From positions 124,001-188,000 of the forward strand of contig NZ_FNFF01000004.1 of assembly GCF_900100315.1 (NCBI RefSeq): a DNA stretch of 64,000 nt, given 5' to 3'. Source of the stretch: Streptomyces indicus (lineage in GTDB: Bacteria > Actinomycetota > Actinomycetes > Streptomycetales > Streptomycetaceae). Position 1 is the first letter of the stretch. Every line of letters starts with the position of its first letter. Below are positions 18,501-26,013 of this stretch, piece after piece. Under the pieces are notes generated by a model. That model ran no database searches and was not told the DNA's origin. It worked only from the letters and a program-made list of their open reading frames with translations. Both the position numbers and the translations under genes were made by a program.

Positions 18501-19025
18501 GATCTGTTCGGCCCGGCCGAGCGCGAGCTCGGCGGTGAAGCGCCCGCGGCGGGCCTCCAGGCGCCGGGCCTCCCAGCGGGCGGCCTCGGCGGTGCGGTCG
18601 GGCAGATCGACGAGTGCGGGGCCGCGCCACAGCGCGAGGCCCTCCTCGTACAGGGTCACTGCCTTGACCGGGTCGCCGTCGGCCAGCGCGTTCGCCGCCT
18701 CGGCGGCCAGGCGCTCGAAGCGGTACGCGTCCACGTCCTCGTTCTCGGCCGCCAACCGGTAGCCGCCGGGGCCGAGTTCGACCGCGGCGGCGCCGAGCGC
18801 GCGCCGCAGCCGGCCCACCAGGGCCTGGAGCGCGCCGTGCGCGTCGGCGGGCGGCGCACCGTCCCAGACCTCGTCGACGAGCCGGCCGACGGTGACGGGC
18901 CGCCCGGGCGTGAGCGCGAGCACGGTGAGCAGCGCGCGCAGGCGGGCGCCGGCCAAGGTCACGGGGGTGCCGTCGGGGTGATGGGCCTGGGTGGTGCCGA
19001 GGACGGAATAGCGCACGCGTGCCAT
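15549..19025 (-). CDS. AfsR-like regulator: SARP DNA-binding/BTAD - NB-ARC ATPase - helical repeat
   Basis: The 1158-residue product starts at ATG 19025 (MARVRYSVLGTTQAHHPDGT). Residues 1-90 form the OmpR-like winged helix of SARP regulators (LRALLTVLALTPGRPVTVGRLVDEVW), 95-245 the BTAD helical domain, then a Pro/Thr-rich linker at about 247-305. An NB-ARC ATPase follows (FVGREEEIEALRGEL; Walker A LLGPGGAGKTRLS near residue 333; Walker B LLLVLDNCEHV; ATSREPLGVPGE; GLPLA-like GQPLAIELAAARLRML). The C-terminal half is TPR-like helices. Such proteins act as signal-gated transcription activators, often of antibiotic or export genes. It diverges from the DHA2 exporter over a repeat-rich gap and converges with drrAB, which makes these its likeliest local targets; that is inference. 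Confidence 0.92.
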   Translation of the reverse strand: MARVRYSVLGTTQAHHPDGTPVTLAGARLRALLTVLALTPGRPVTVGRLVDEVWDGAPPADAHGALQALVGRLRRALGAAAVELGPGGYRLAAENEDVDAYRFERLAAEAANALADGDPVKAVTLYEEGLALWRGPALVDLPDRTAEAARWEARRLEARRGRFTAELALGRAEQILPELGALAEAHPLDEPLQALRLRALRDAGRAAEALAAYEGVRERLAEQLGADPGPELRALHAELLTPAPPAPSADGPATVTDGTGSGPTTAPATPGPTTAPPTLAPTTAPPATPTPLPRTPPPPTPKGNLRARLTSFVGREEEIEALRGELARARLVTLLGPGGAGKTRLSQEAADGLAYRDGVWLAELAPVDAGADPEAVPEAVLTALGARETVLYGAGAEELRSADRGGQDPLVRLAEHLARRELLLVLDNCEHVIGAAADMLAYLLGRCPGLTVLATSREPLGVPGESVRPLGPLPEAMALRLLDERGAAARPGFSVADDRDAAAEICRRLDGQPLAIELAAARLRMLTPRQIADRLDDRFRLLTGGSRTVLPRQQTLRAVVDWSWDLLDDPERAVLRRLSVFARGCDLAAAEAVCGAVPETDGDAACHLHLMVDRRDVLDLLGSLVDKSLVVAAPTAEGEMRYRLLETVAEYAAERLDESGERALAERAHLVHYRELARTTDPLLRTSRQFEAIGRIETEYENLRTALRRAVALRDEHEALCLVHALCWYWQMRDQRAEAQYWSTAVLQLGPEPFAPPVTRAPDVYERCTDDPPPMRPEVFAEARRGARLIQLATMDHGHDLWTGVVGDDGGQDLLNAVVDTYRAGMPQTCRMPGSIWFFARLLNGEPFDVLDLSAQQVRACREFGYRWELAGALQMRANILANRSEWAADACANADEALAIYTELGDVWGQAEALAARGEAWERQGEFERAADDYRAAIAQAGRIGASTQVMVLKSRLAGGALFELDRGEEAEAILREILDETDPTLSEAQAFARLYLALRLGRTGRTEEARGHLSWLRDQFLSGPIVMFRGMLDGMFGWLDTVDGDNESALVHARDAMAHAVQPMSQMVMPQMASSHLSLAAKALAGLGGAERALTAARLLGASDAHRPRMHVPPQFERELRAEAEAAVRALVDDEAYERAHAEGGDLSVEEAAALF

Positions 19026-19470
19026 TGTCTCTTGTCGGGGTGGGTTCCTTGCCGCGGTCCGCCCGGCGGGCCTGCTCCGCCGCTCCGCGGCGGGGGATGT
19101 TGGTGGGGCTGACGCCCCACCGCCCCTGCGGGGGCTCCGCCCCCTGCACCCCTGCGGGGGCTCCGCCCCCTGCACCCCTGCGGGGGCTCCGCCCCTGCAC
19201 CCCCGCGGGGCTTCGCCCCCTGCGCTCCCTTCCGCGGTCCGCACAGCGGGCCTGCTCCGCCGCTCCGCGGCGGGGGGTGTTGGTGGGGCTGAGGCCCCAC
19301 CGCCCTGGCGGGGGCTCCGCCCCCTGCACCCCCGCGGGCTCCGCCCCCTGCACCCCCGCGGGCTCCGCCCCCTGCACCCCCGCGGGCTCCGCCCCCTGCA
19401 CCCCCGCGGGGGCTCTGCCCCCCTGCACCCCCGCGGGCTTCGCCCCCTGCACCCCCGCCACCTCACCCCC
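19026..19470. repeat. Repeat array: 180-bp-spaced duplicates and 24-26-bp palindromic units
   Basis: This 519-bp gap between divergent genes holds two layers of repetition. First, about 99 bp starting CCGCGGTCC at 19052 recurs at 19232 with few changes, exactly 180 bp apart; each copy contains the hairpin GGTGGGGCTGACGCCCCACC or its variant. Second, after each copy run short units of the type GCGGGGGCTCCGCCCCCTGC followed by ACCCC, three or four after the first copy and about six after the second. Each unit can fold on itself. No reading frame is credible. A related unit lies at 36354-36388 in opposite orientation. Confidence 0.85.
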
Positions 19471-19494
19471 CGTACAAGTAAAGACTCCGTAAGG

Positions 19495-19527
19495 CTTTCC
19501 GATACGAGACGGTGTCGTATCGGAAAG
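19495..19527. promoter_or_regulatory. Perfect 13-bp inverted repeat, probable TetR-type operator
   Basis: CTTTCCGATACGA (19495-19507) and TCGTATCGGAAAG (19515-19527) are perfect inverted arms around a 7-bp spacer. The element ends 17 bp before the DHA2 exporter ATG. TACGCT at 19532-19537, seven bases before the ATG, may be the -10 of a leaderless transcript, so a bound protein would block RNA polymerase. The TetR gene at 21238, downstream of the exporter, is the obvious candidate to bind here. Confidence 0.8.
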
Positions 19528-19544
19528 GGGTTACGCTCAGGTGC

Positions 19545-21134
19545 ATGACGACGAACCCGCCCGCCCCCGCCCGCATACCCGAAGCCGTGCACCGGCGTCG
19601 TTGGGTGATTCTCGGGGTGTTGATGCTCAGTCTGCTGATCGTGGTGCTCGACAACTCGATCCTGAACGTCGCGGTGAAGACCATCTCCGAACCCGCGCCG
19701 ACCGGACTCGGCGCCAGTCAGGGCGAGTTGGAGTGGGCGATCAACTCCTACACGCTCGTCTTCGCGGGCATGCTGTTCACCGCCGGACTGCTCGGCGACC
19801 GGCTCGGGCGCAAGAAGATGCTGCTCGCCGGACTGCTCGTGTTCGGCATCGGCTCCCTGCTCGCCGCCGAGTCGGGCTCGCCCGCCGCCCTCGTCGCCTT
19901 CCGCGCCGTGATGGGATTCGGCGCCGCGTTCGTGATGCCCGCGACCCTCGCCATCCTCATGAACGTCTTCGAGCGCGACGAGCAGCCCAAGGCCATCGGC
20001 ATCTGGGCCGCCGGCGTCGGACTCGCCATCGCCATCGGCCCGATCACGGGCGGCCTGCTGCTCGACCACTTCTGGTGGGGCTCGGTGTTCCTGATCAACG
20101 TGCCGATCGTCGCCCTCGCCCTGGTGCTCATGGTCGTGCTCGTACCGGACTCGAAGGACCCGAACCCCGGCCGCATCGACCCCGTCGGGGTGCTCCTGTC
20201 GATCCTCGGTCTCGTCCTTCTCGTGTACGGGATCATCGAGGGCGGCCGGCTGGCCGACTTCACGGACCCGACCGTGCTCGCCACCATGGGCGCGGGGCTC
20301 GCGGTGCTCGTGCTCTTCGTGGTGCATCAGAAGCGCAGCGACCATCCGTCCATCGACGTCACGTACTTCAAGAACAAGGTGTTCTCCGCCGCGATCGGCG
20401 CCATCGCGCTCGTCTTCTTCGCGATGATGGGCGTGACCTTCTTCTCGGTCTTCTATCTGCAGAGCGTGCGCGGCTACAGCCCTCTGGAGTCCGGCCTCAT
20501 GCTGATCCCGCTGGCCGCCGCCCAGTTGCTCTTCGCGCCGCGCGCCCGGCTCGTCGTCGACCGCTTCGGCAACAAGGCGGTGTGCACCGCGGGCCTGCTG
20601 ATCATCGCCGGCACCCTCGCCGCGTTCGCGACCCTCGACGCGGACACCCCGATCTGGCTGCTCGAAGTCGTCTTCTTCCTGATGGGCACCGGGATGGCGC
20701 ACATCATGACCCCGGTCAGCGTGGTCATCATGCAGGCGCTGCCCCGCGAGAAGGCCGGCTCGGCCTCCGCGCTCAGCAACACCTTCCGGCAGGTCGGCGG
20801 CGCGCTCGGCATCGCCATCCTCGGCTCGGTGCTCTCGGCCGCCTACCGCTCCGGCATCGAGGGCGACCTCGCGGGGCTGCCGGCCGGGGCGCGGCATGCG
20901 GCGGGGGAGTCCATCGAGGCCACGCTCGGTGTGGCCCGCTCCCTCGGCGAGCGCGGTGAGGCCCTGGTCGCCCCGGCCCACCAGGCGTTCCTGGACGCGA
21001 TGCACGTCACGGCCCTGTGCGGTGCGGGGGTCGCGCTGCTCGGCGCGCTGGTCGTCGCCCTGTTCCTGCCCGGCCGTCCGCCGGCCGCGGACGCACCGGC
21101 CGAGACCGCCGAGCCGGTGGGCGCCGGACGGTGA
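19545..21134 (+). CDS. DHA2-family (EmrB/QacA) multidrug MFS exporter, 14 membrane segments
   Basis: A 529-residue proton-driven exporter. ATG 19545 is preferred to the earlier GTG 19512, which lies inside the inverted-repeat operator. The N-terminus reads [20 protein letters not shown], where the intramembrane Asp in LDNSILNVA is the QacA/EmrB motif D1. Motif A follows ([15 protein letters not shown]), and motif C is visible as [17 protein letters not shown]. Fourteen hydrophobic segments can be counted, followed by a short Ala-rich tail. The substrate is unknown. It is followed on the same strand, after 103 bp, by a TetR gene, the usual layout for a drug pump and its repressor. Confidence 0.92.
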   Translation: MTTNPPAPARIPEAVHRRRWVILGVLMLSLLIVVLDNSILNVAVKTISEPAPTGLGASQGELEWAINSYTLVFAGMLFTAGLLGDRLGRKKMLLAGLLVFGIGSLLAAESGSPAALVAFRAVMGFGAAFVMPATLAILMNVFERDEQPKAIGIWAAGVGLAIAIGPITGGLLLDHFWWGSVFLINVPIVALALVLMVVLVPDSKDPNPGRIDPVGVLLSILGLVLLVYGIIEGGRLADFTDPTVLATMGAGLAVLVLFVVHQKRSDHPSIDVTYFKNKVFSAAIGAIALVFFAMMGVTFFSVFYLQSVRGYSPLESGLMLIPLAAAQLLFAPRARLVVDRFGNKAVCTAGLLIIAGTLAAFATLDADTPIWLLEVVFFLMGTGMAHIMTPVSVVIMQALPREKAGSASALSNTFRQVGGALGIAILGSVLSAAYRSGIEGDLAGLPAGARHAAGESIEATLGVARSLGERGEALVAPAHQAFLDAMHVTALCGAGVALLGALVVALFLPGRPPAADAPAETAEPVGAGR

Positions 21135-21237
21135 CGACGCCGGCGCAGGCCGGTGGACGAGAATGGCTTCCGCGCGTCCGCGCCCCGCATCCGGGGCGCG
21201 GACGACGGCGTACGCACAGGGAAGAGGAGCGCGGGGC

Positions 21238-21885
21238 ATGGGCCTGAGGGACCGGCACGAACGGTGGCACGAGCGGCACGGGCAGGCCGGGCCGTCGGGC
21301 GGTTCCCCCGTCGTGCGCGGCCGGCCCCGCAGCGAGGCCGTCGAACGGGCCATCATCGAGGGCGTGATGAGCCTCCTCGAAGAGGGCGTCTCGCTCGGCG
21401 ACATGTCCATCGAGCGGATCGCGCGCACCGCCGGCGTCGGCAAGGCCACCATCTACCGGCGCTGGAAGGGCAAGGAGGAGCTCTTCGTCGAGGTCATGCG
21501 TGCGACGGATGAGCCCGACCCGGAGCTGCCGGGAGACTCCGTACGCGATGATCTCGTCGCCGTCCTCGAAGGCATCCGCCGCCGCGGCCTGGCCAAGCGG
21601 TCCTCGGCGCTGTTGCAGAGCCTGCTCGCCCAGGCCAAGAACTATCCGCAGCTGTGGGAGCTCTACCACGAGGAGGTCGTCGCCCGGCGCCGCGCCCGCG
21701 TCACCGAGGTGCTGCGGCGCGGCGTCGAAGCCGGCGAGCTCCGCGGCCACCTCGACCTGTCGCTGATGGGCGACCTGTTCACCGGACCCATGCTCGCCCG
21801 CACCATCCTCAGCCACGACGCGCCGCTGCCGGACGGACTTTCCGAGTCGATCGTCGACACCGTGCTCGCCGGGCTGCGGCCCTGA
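21238..21885 (+). CDS. TetR/AcrR-family repressor, likely regulator of the adjacent exporter
   Basis: A 215-residue regulator starting at ATG 21238 after GAAGAGGAGC. A 30-residue His/Arg-rich lead precedes the TetR DNA-binding domain: RGRPRSEAVERAIIEGVMSL, then the helix-turn-helix MSIERIARTAGVGKATIYRR with the canonical AGVGKATIYRRW recognition helix. The remainder is the helical ligand-binding domain with the C-terminal TetR_C_16-like segment LMGDLFTGPMLARTIL. The 33-bp inverted repeat before the exporter is its probable operator. The gene is co-directional with the exporter and may be partly co-transcribed. Confidence 0.9.
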   Translation: MGLRDRHERWHERHGQAGPSGGSPVVRGRPRSEAVERAIIEGVMSLLEEGVSLGDMSIERIARTAGVGKATIYRRWKGKEELFVEVMRATDEPDPELPGDSVRDDLVAVLEGIRRRGLAKRSSALLQSLLAQAKNYPQLWELYHEEVVARRRARVTEVLRRGVEAGELRGHLDLSLMGDLFTGPMLARTILSHDAPLPDGLSESIVDTVLAGLRP

Positions 21886-22118
21886 CCACCGGCCGCGGGC
21901 GCCGCGCGGGATGCGGCCTTGCGCCGCTGATGTGCGCGTTTCGTCACAGAGGCCGGTGCGCACCCGGTCCGGCGGAACTGTCCGTGCCCGGCACCCGTCC
22001 TCGTAGCAGTACGGCCGTCCCAGGGAAGCCACACCCGAAGACGGCAAGGCACGACACCGTCATCACCTAGGGTCGAACGGGTACGAGGGACGGTGTGCAC
22101 GGCGAATGAGGCGACGGT

Positions 22119-23138
22119 ATGGCGCAGGCGTATATGACGGAGACGGGGACCAGCGGCTCGGGGCCTGAGCACCGCTCCCGTGTCCGGCGCCTGCTCGACG
22201 GCTGGAGAGGCGACCGGGACATCTGGCGCCGCGGCATCGTCGTCGCGGCCGTCGCGGTGGTCCTCGCCCTGGTCATGGGACTGCACTCGCGCATCCCCAA
22301 CCGCATCGGCAACATCGGCTCGCTGACCGAGACCTTCCTGCCCTGGCTCGGCCTCCTCGTGCCGGTGCTCCTCGTCCTCGCGGTGCTGCGCAAGTCGGCC
22401 ACGGCCCTGATCGCCGTCCTGCTCCCGGCCCTGGTGTGGATGAACCTCTTCGGCGGCCTCATCTTCGACAAGTCATCGGCCGGCGGCGACCTGACGGTCG
22501 CGACGCACAACGTCAACGCCGAGAACCCCGACCCCGAGGGCACCGCCCGCAAGATCGCCGCCTCCGGCGCCCAGGTGGTCGCCCTGGAGGAGCTCACCGG
22601 CGAGGCGTTGCCCACGTACAAGAAGGTCATGGCCGAGACGTATCCGTACGCGGCGGTGGACGGGACCGTCGGGATCTGGAGCAAGTACCCGCTCAGCGAC
22701 AGCCGTCCGGTGGACATCAAGATGGGCTGGACGCGCGCGCTGCGCACCACCGTCGAGTCCCCGAAGGGCGCGTTCGCGGTGTACGTGGCCCATCTGCCGT
22801 CCGTGCGCGTCAAGTTGAACGCCGGCTTCACCGCAGGTCAGCGCGACAGCAGCGCCGAGGCGCTCGGCGTCGCGATCCGCGACGACAAGGTGAAGAAGCT
22901 GATCCTGCTCGGCGACCTCAACGGCACCATGAACGACCGCGCGCTCTCCCCGGTCACCTCGCAGCTGCGCTCCACGCAGGGCGCTGCGGGGGACGGGTTC
23001 GGGTTCAGCTGGCCGGCGTCGTTCCCGATGGCGCGGATCGACCAGATCATGGTGCGCGGGATCGAGCCGGTGAAGTCGTGGACGCTGCCCGGCACCGGGA
23101 GCGACCATCTGCCGGTGGCGGCCTCGGTGGATCTCTGA
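22119..23138 (+). CDS. Membrane-anchored endonuclease/exonuclease/phosphatase-fold protein, VanJ-like
   Basis: A 339-residue protein: a basic cytoplasmic N-terminus, three membrane helices (residues about 37-56, 64-86 and 88-112), then an external EEP domain. EEP motifs are clear: THNVNAENPDPEG (Asn of the metal site), VVALEELTG (catalytic Glu), VAHLPSVR, LLGDLNGTMND (GDLN) and the final TGSDHLPV (catalytic His). The arrangement matches VanJ/teicoplanin-resistance-type proteins of Streptomyces, thought to act on lipid-linked cell-wall intermediates; resistance here is only inferred. ATG 22119 was chosen with GAGG upstream; ATG 22134 is an alternative. Confidence 0.87.
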   Translation: MAQAYMTETGTSGSGPEHRSRVRRLLDGWRGDRDIWRRGIVVAAVAVVLALVMGLHSRIPNRIGNIGSLTETFLPWLGLLVPVLLVLAVLRKSATALIAVLLPALVWMNLFGGLIFDKSSAGGDLTVATHNVNAENPDPEGTARKIAASGAQVVALEELTGEALPTYKKVMAETYPYAAVDGTVGIWSKYPLSDSRPVDIKMGWTRALRTTVESPKGAFAVYVAHLPSVRVKLNAGFTAGQRDSSAEALGVAIRDDKVKKLILLGDLNGTMNDRALSPVTSQLRSTQGAAGDGFGFSWPASFPMARIDQIMVRGIEPVKSWTLPGTGSDHLPVAASVDL

Positions 23139-23148
23139 CCCGGACCGG

Positions 23149-23418
23149 TCAGGGGCGGGGCGCCGGGCCGGTGACGTCCTGTTCGTGGAAGGTCCCGGCC
23201 CCGGGGCGGGTGCCCACCTGCACCTCGACGGCCCCCGTGCCGCCGTCCGTCGCGTGATGCCCGTAACCGGCAGGGCCGATCCCGGCCAGCGCGTCGAGCA
23301 CCGCGGCCACCGCCAGGACCAGCGCCGCGACCGCGGCGCCGTGGCGCGGGTCCGGCAGATACGTCGGCGGGATCATGACGAACGGGCCCTTCGGCGGGGG
23401 ACGTGCGGAATCGCCCAT
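23149..23418 (-). CDS. Small putative membrane protein (up to 89 aa)
   Basis: The frame opens at ATG 23418; ATG 23376 (MIPPTYLP) is an alternative. The product has one membrane helix, AAVAALVLAVAAVLDALAGI, followed by a Gly/His-rich external tail ending near the stop of the VanJ-like gene, on which it converges with only ten bases between stops. I do not recognise a family, and the frame could be fortuitous, but the coherent helix and the gap it fills favour a real gene. Confidence 0.45.
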   Translation of the reverse strand: MGDSARPPPKGPFVMIPPTYLPDPRHGAAVAALVLAVAAVLDALAGIGPAGYGHHATDGGTGAVEVQVGTRPGAGTFHEQDVTGPAPRP

Positions 23419-23543
23419 CGGGCAACCCGACCACGGTGCCGGCCTCTTACGGCGGCCACCGCCGGATTACTTCCTCACTTGCCCTGCCGAAGGGCCCGCT
23501 GCGAACGGGGCCGAGGTCCCAGGACCCCGGGTTCCCGGGGGAG

Positions 23544-24458
23544 TTACTTGGCGGAGCCCGTCCAGATGGCGTCCTCGTACTCGAGGATCTCGGGGCTCAT
23601 CTCCAGCTGGAGGTCCTTCTCGGCGCCGGCGGGGACGGAGAAGGCGTACTTCGCGGTGGCCTTCTTGCCGGGGAGCACCGAGCCGCCGAAGGGCTTCGTG
23701 CCGTTGCTGCCGTCGAAGACCATCTCGGCGTCGGCGCCCTGGCCGTCGCGCAGCGTCGGGAAGGCGGAGCTGATGTCCAGCTTCTCCTTGCTGCCGTTCT
23801 CGATGGTGATCGTGAACTGGAAGGCCTTGTTGCCCTTCTCGTGGCCCGCGGCGAACTCGTCCGGGGTGTACGCCTTCGGCTCCGAGACGGTGACGGTCAC
23901 GCCGTCCTCGTACTCGTAGCTGTCGCCGAACGCGGCGGGGTCGTCGGCGCCGGCGGCGTCCTCGGAGCCCGAGCCGGAGTCGGCGGAGTCCTCGCCCGGG
24001 TCCGCGGGGGCGGTGGTGGCGGTGTCCTTCTTGGCCTTGTCGAGTTCCTCGTTGACCTCGTCGACGGCGTCCTTGACGATCACCACGGCGACGATCAGCC
24101 ACACCACGGACGCGACGACCGCGAGACCGCCGAGGATGGCGCCCGCGAGCGCCATACCGCCGTTGGTCGCCTCACCGCGCTTGGCGCGGCTGCGGCCTAT
24201 GAGGCCGAATATCAGGCCGAGCACACCGAGGATGACGCCGATCCAGATCGTCCAGAACATGACGACGCCGAGGATGCCGACGACCAGGCCGGCGACGCCC
24301 AGACCGTTCTTCGGCTGCGGCATGAACGGACCCGGGGGCGGGGCCATGGGGTAACCGGCGCCGAGCGGAGGCGGCGGAGGGACCTGACCCGGTACGGGGC
24401 CGGAAGCAGGCGGCGGGGCCCAGGGGGACTCAGGGCCGGGCGGCTGCGGAGTGCTCAT
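23544..24458 (-). CDS. DUF4190/DUF4352-type membrane-anchored protein
   Basis: A 304-residue protein starting at ATG 24458. Residues 1-55 are Pro-rich and cytoplasmic (PPPPPLGAGYPMAPPPGPFM). Two tightly packed membrane segments follow (GLGVAGLVVGILGVVMFWTI with VILGVLGLIFGLIGRSRAKR, then MALAGAILGGLAVVASVVWL and a third), the DUF4190 pattern. After an acidic Ser/Gly/Asp linker comes an external immunoglobulin-like DUF4352 domain, residues about 190-304 (YEDGVTVTVSEPKAYTPDEF; FQFTITIENGSKEKLD). Such lipoprotein-like domains are common in actinobacteria and have no assigned function. It appears to be a single-gene unit. Confidence 0.87.
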   Translation of the reverse strand: MSTPQPPGPESPWAPPPASGPVPGQVPPPPPLGAGYPMAPPPGPFMPQPKNGLGVAGLVVGILGVVMFWTIWIGVILGVLGLIFGLIGRSRAKRGEATNGGMALAGAILGGLAVVASVVWLIVAVVIVKDAVDEVNEELDKAKKDTATTAPADPGEDSADSGSGSEDAAGADDPAAFGDSYEYEDGVTVTVSEPKAYTPDEFAAGHEKGNKAFQFTITIENGSKEKLDISSAFPTLRDGQGADAEMVFDGSNGTKPFGGSVLPGKKATAKYAFSVPAGAEKDLQLEMSPEILEYEDAIWTGSAK

Positions 24459-24616
24459 TGGCGTTCCTTGTGCGAGCAGTGTGAATTTTCGGCAACCGTA
24501 ACAGAGGCTTATGTTTGCTTTATCACCGCCTTCACCTGCGCGAATCGGGCATCGTGCGCGGTGCCCGGAAGGCGGTGGGCGGCGCGTCCGCAGGGCTCCC
24601 GGACCGTGTGCTTCCG

Positions 24617-25075
24617 CTAGCTCCAGCGCACTTTCGGCGGCCGGACGGCGGCGCACAGCGGCAGCCCGTCGGCGTCCGTCAGACCCAGCTCCCCATGAGC
24701 CGCCCCGGCCGCCACCAGGGATGCGGGGAGGTCGGCGAAGTACAGCTTGGCCCGGCGGAACATCGTGAAGGCGCCGCCCTGAGGGCACTCTCCCCAGGTC
24801 AGATAGAAGAAGCGCTCCCCGCGCCGGCCCTGCACATGGGGTCCGCGGAAGTCCACCGTGCCGTCGGGCAGCTGCACCACGGTGACCGCGAACTCCCAGA
24901 CGGCTTCGGCCGCATCGCCGGGCACCGGGTGCTCGGGCTCGCGACCGCGCTGCACGGCGACCTGCACCTCGCGGAACGGGCCGCAGGAGCGGCCGGGCAG
25001 CTCGCGCCCGGTGATCCGCAGCCGCAGCTCGCTCCGGGTGTCTGTGGCCGGCTTGCTGTCCGCGGCAGGTGTCAT
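24617..25075 (-). CDS. Conserved hypothetical protein, DUF5990-like
   Basis: A 152-residue soluble protein. The core reads LRLRITGRELPGRSCGPF, VQVAVQRGREPEHPVPGDA, VDFRGPHVQGRRGERFFYLT and FTMFRRAKLYFADLP, which I recognise as the pattern of the DUF5990 family of actinobacteria. No catalytic signature is evident. It begins at ATG 25075, whose first bases overlap the stop of the upstream hydrolase (ATGA), so it is translationally coupled to that gene and is the last member of a three- or four-gene run. Confidence 0.8.
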   Translation of the reverse strand: MTPAADSKPATDTRSELRLRITGRELPGRSCGPFREVQVAVQRGREPEHPVPGDAAEAVWEFAVTVVQLPDGTVDFRGPHVQGRRGERFFYLTWGECPQGGAFTMFRRAKLYFADLPASLVAAGAAHGELGLTDADGLPLCAAVRPPKVRWS

Positions 25076-26013
25076 GGGGTCATCTCAGCACGGGCCACTG
25101 ACAACGGGCCCTCCGCCGGGTCCCCGGCGGACAGCACGGCCGCGGCCACCGCGTCGGGCCGGTCCAGCATGACCAGGTGACTGGCCCCGGACACGGCATG
25201 GAAAGCGGAGCCGAGCTCCCCGGCCAGGGCGCGCTGGAGCGCCAGCCACCGCGCGTCGTCCCCGGCCGCGAGCACCGTGACGGGCAGGCCGGCGGGGAGC
25301 GGGAACTGCCGCCGTACATACACCAGTTGGGCCGCGAGGTCCGGATACGTGGCGTACTCGGCGAGCATGGCCCGCAGCGACCGGCTCGTGCCGTAGGTGC
25401 GGCGGACGAGGGAGTACGGGGCGGGGTCGCCGCCGCGCCGCCCGCGGACCAGTCGGTACGCGGCCCGCCGGCCCGCCGGGCCCAGCGCGTACGGCACCCC
25501 GGCCGCACCCAGGACAGCCGCGGCCACCCGCGTGAGGCCGGTGTGCAGGGTGGGCGCCGGGCGCGGCAGCGCGGCCGGCTCCACGCTGGAGTCCACCAGG
25601 ACCAGGCCGGCGGTGCGCGCGGGATGCAGCCGCGCGAAGGCCTCGGCGTGGAAGCCGCCCAGGGAGTGCCCGGCCACGGTGACGGGACCGTCCAGCCCGC
25701 ACGCGTCCAGGATCCGGGCGATCCGGTCCGCCTCGCCGGCCAGCGAAGGCGGCACGGGGGAGGGGCCGCTGAGGCCGAGCCCGGGCCGGTCGAAGCGGAC
25801 CACCGTGCGGTGCGGGGCGAGCAGCGCGGCCACCGCGTCCCAGTCGAACCACGCCATCCCGAGCCCTGGTGTGAGCACGCACGCGGGCCCGCTGCCCTCG
25901 ACGACCACGTGGTGCGGCACGCCGCCGATCCGCACGAAGCTCCCCGGCACCGGGCGCCCGTCCCTCCTCATCCGCACGAACCTCCCCGGCACCGGGCCCC
26001 CGTCCCTCCTCAT
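25072..26013 (-). CDS. Alpha/beta hydrolase, with a duplicated start region
   Basis: The product is 313 residues from ATG 26013 or 299 from ATG 25971. The first ATG overlaps the stop of the upstream gene (ATGA), which favours it; the second has GGGGAGG nine bases upstream. The two starts lie in tandem 42-bp copies, so the protein carries an N-terminal repeat (MRRDGGPVPGRFVR then MRRDGRPVPGSFVR). The fold is clear: LTPGLGMAWFDWD (oxyanion loop), VVRFDRPGLGLS, nucleophile elbow GHSLGG, VLVDSS, the acid Asp in AAGDDAR, and the catalytic His in SGASHLVMLDRPDAV. Substrate unknown. Confidence 0.85.
   Translation of the reverse strand: MRRDGGPVPGRFVRMRRDGRPVPGSFVRIGGVPHHVVVEGSGPACVLTPGLGMAWFDWDAVAALLAPHRTVVRFDRPGLGLSGPSPVPPSLAGEADRIARILDACGLDGPVTVAGHSLGGFHAEAFARLHPARTAGLVLVDSSVEPAALPRPAPTLHTGLTRVAAAVLGAAGVPYALGPAGRRAAYRLVRGRRGGDPAPYSLVRRTYGTSRSLRAMLAEYATYPDLAAQLVYVRRQFPLPAGLPVTVLAAGDDARWLALQRALAGELGSAFHAVSGASHLVMLDRPDAVAAAVLSAGDPAEGPLSVARAEMTP
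25929..26012. repeat. 42-bp tandem duplication covering a gene start
   Basis: Bases 25929-25970 and 25971-26012 are near-identical 42-bp units, both ending CGTCCCTCCTCA on the plus strand. Each unit supplies the hydrolase gene with an ATG (25971 and 26013 on the minus strand) and the GGAGG segment preceding the next start. Confidence 0.9.

Noticed and set aside
15597..19112. 1171-codon plus-strand frame opposite the AfsR-like regulator
   Set aside because: Low-complexity Gly/Gln/Val-rich translation without domains; the minus strand has clear SARP, NB-ARC and helical domains.
19130..19460. CRISPR-like array of short units
   Set aside because: Units are contiguous and self-complementary with no unique spacers of constant length, and no cas genes are nearby.
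21007..22047. Minus-strand frame of 346 codons opposite the TetR gene
   Set aside because: No domain; the plus strand has a standard TetR helix-turn-helix and a good ribosome site.
22067..22831. Minus-strand frame overlapping the VanJ-like gene
   Set aside because: Ser/Thr/Arg-rich shadow translation; the plus strand encodes membrane helices and a complete EEP domain.
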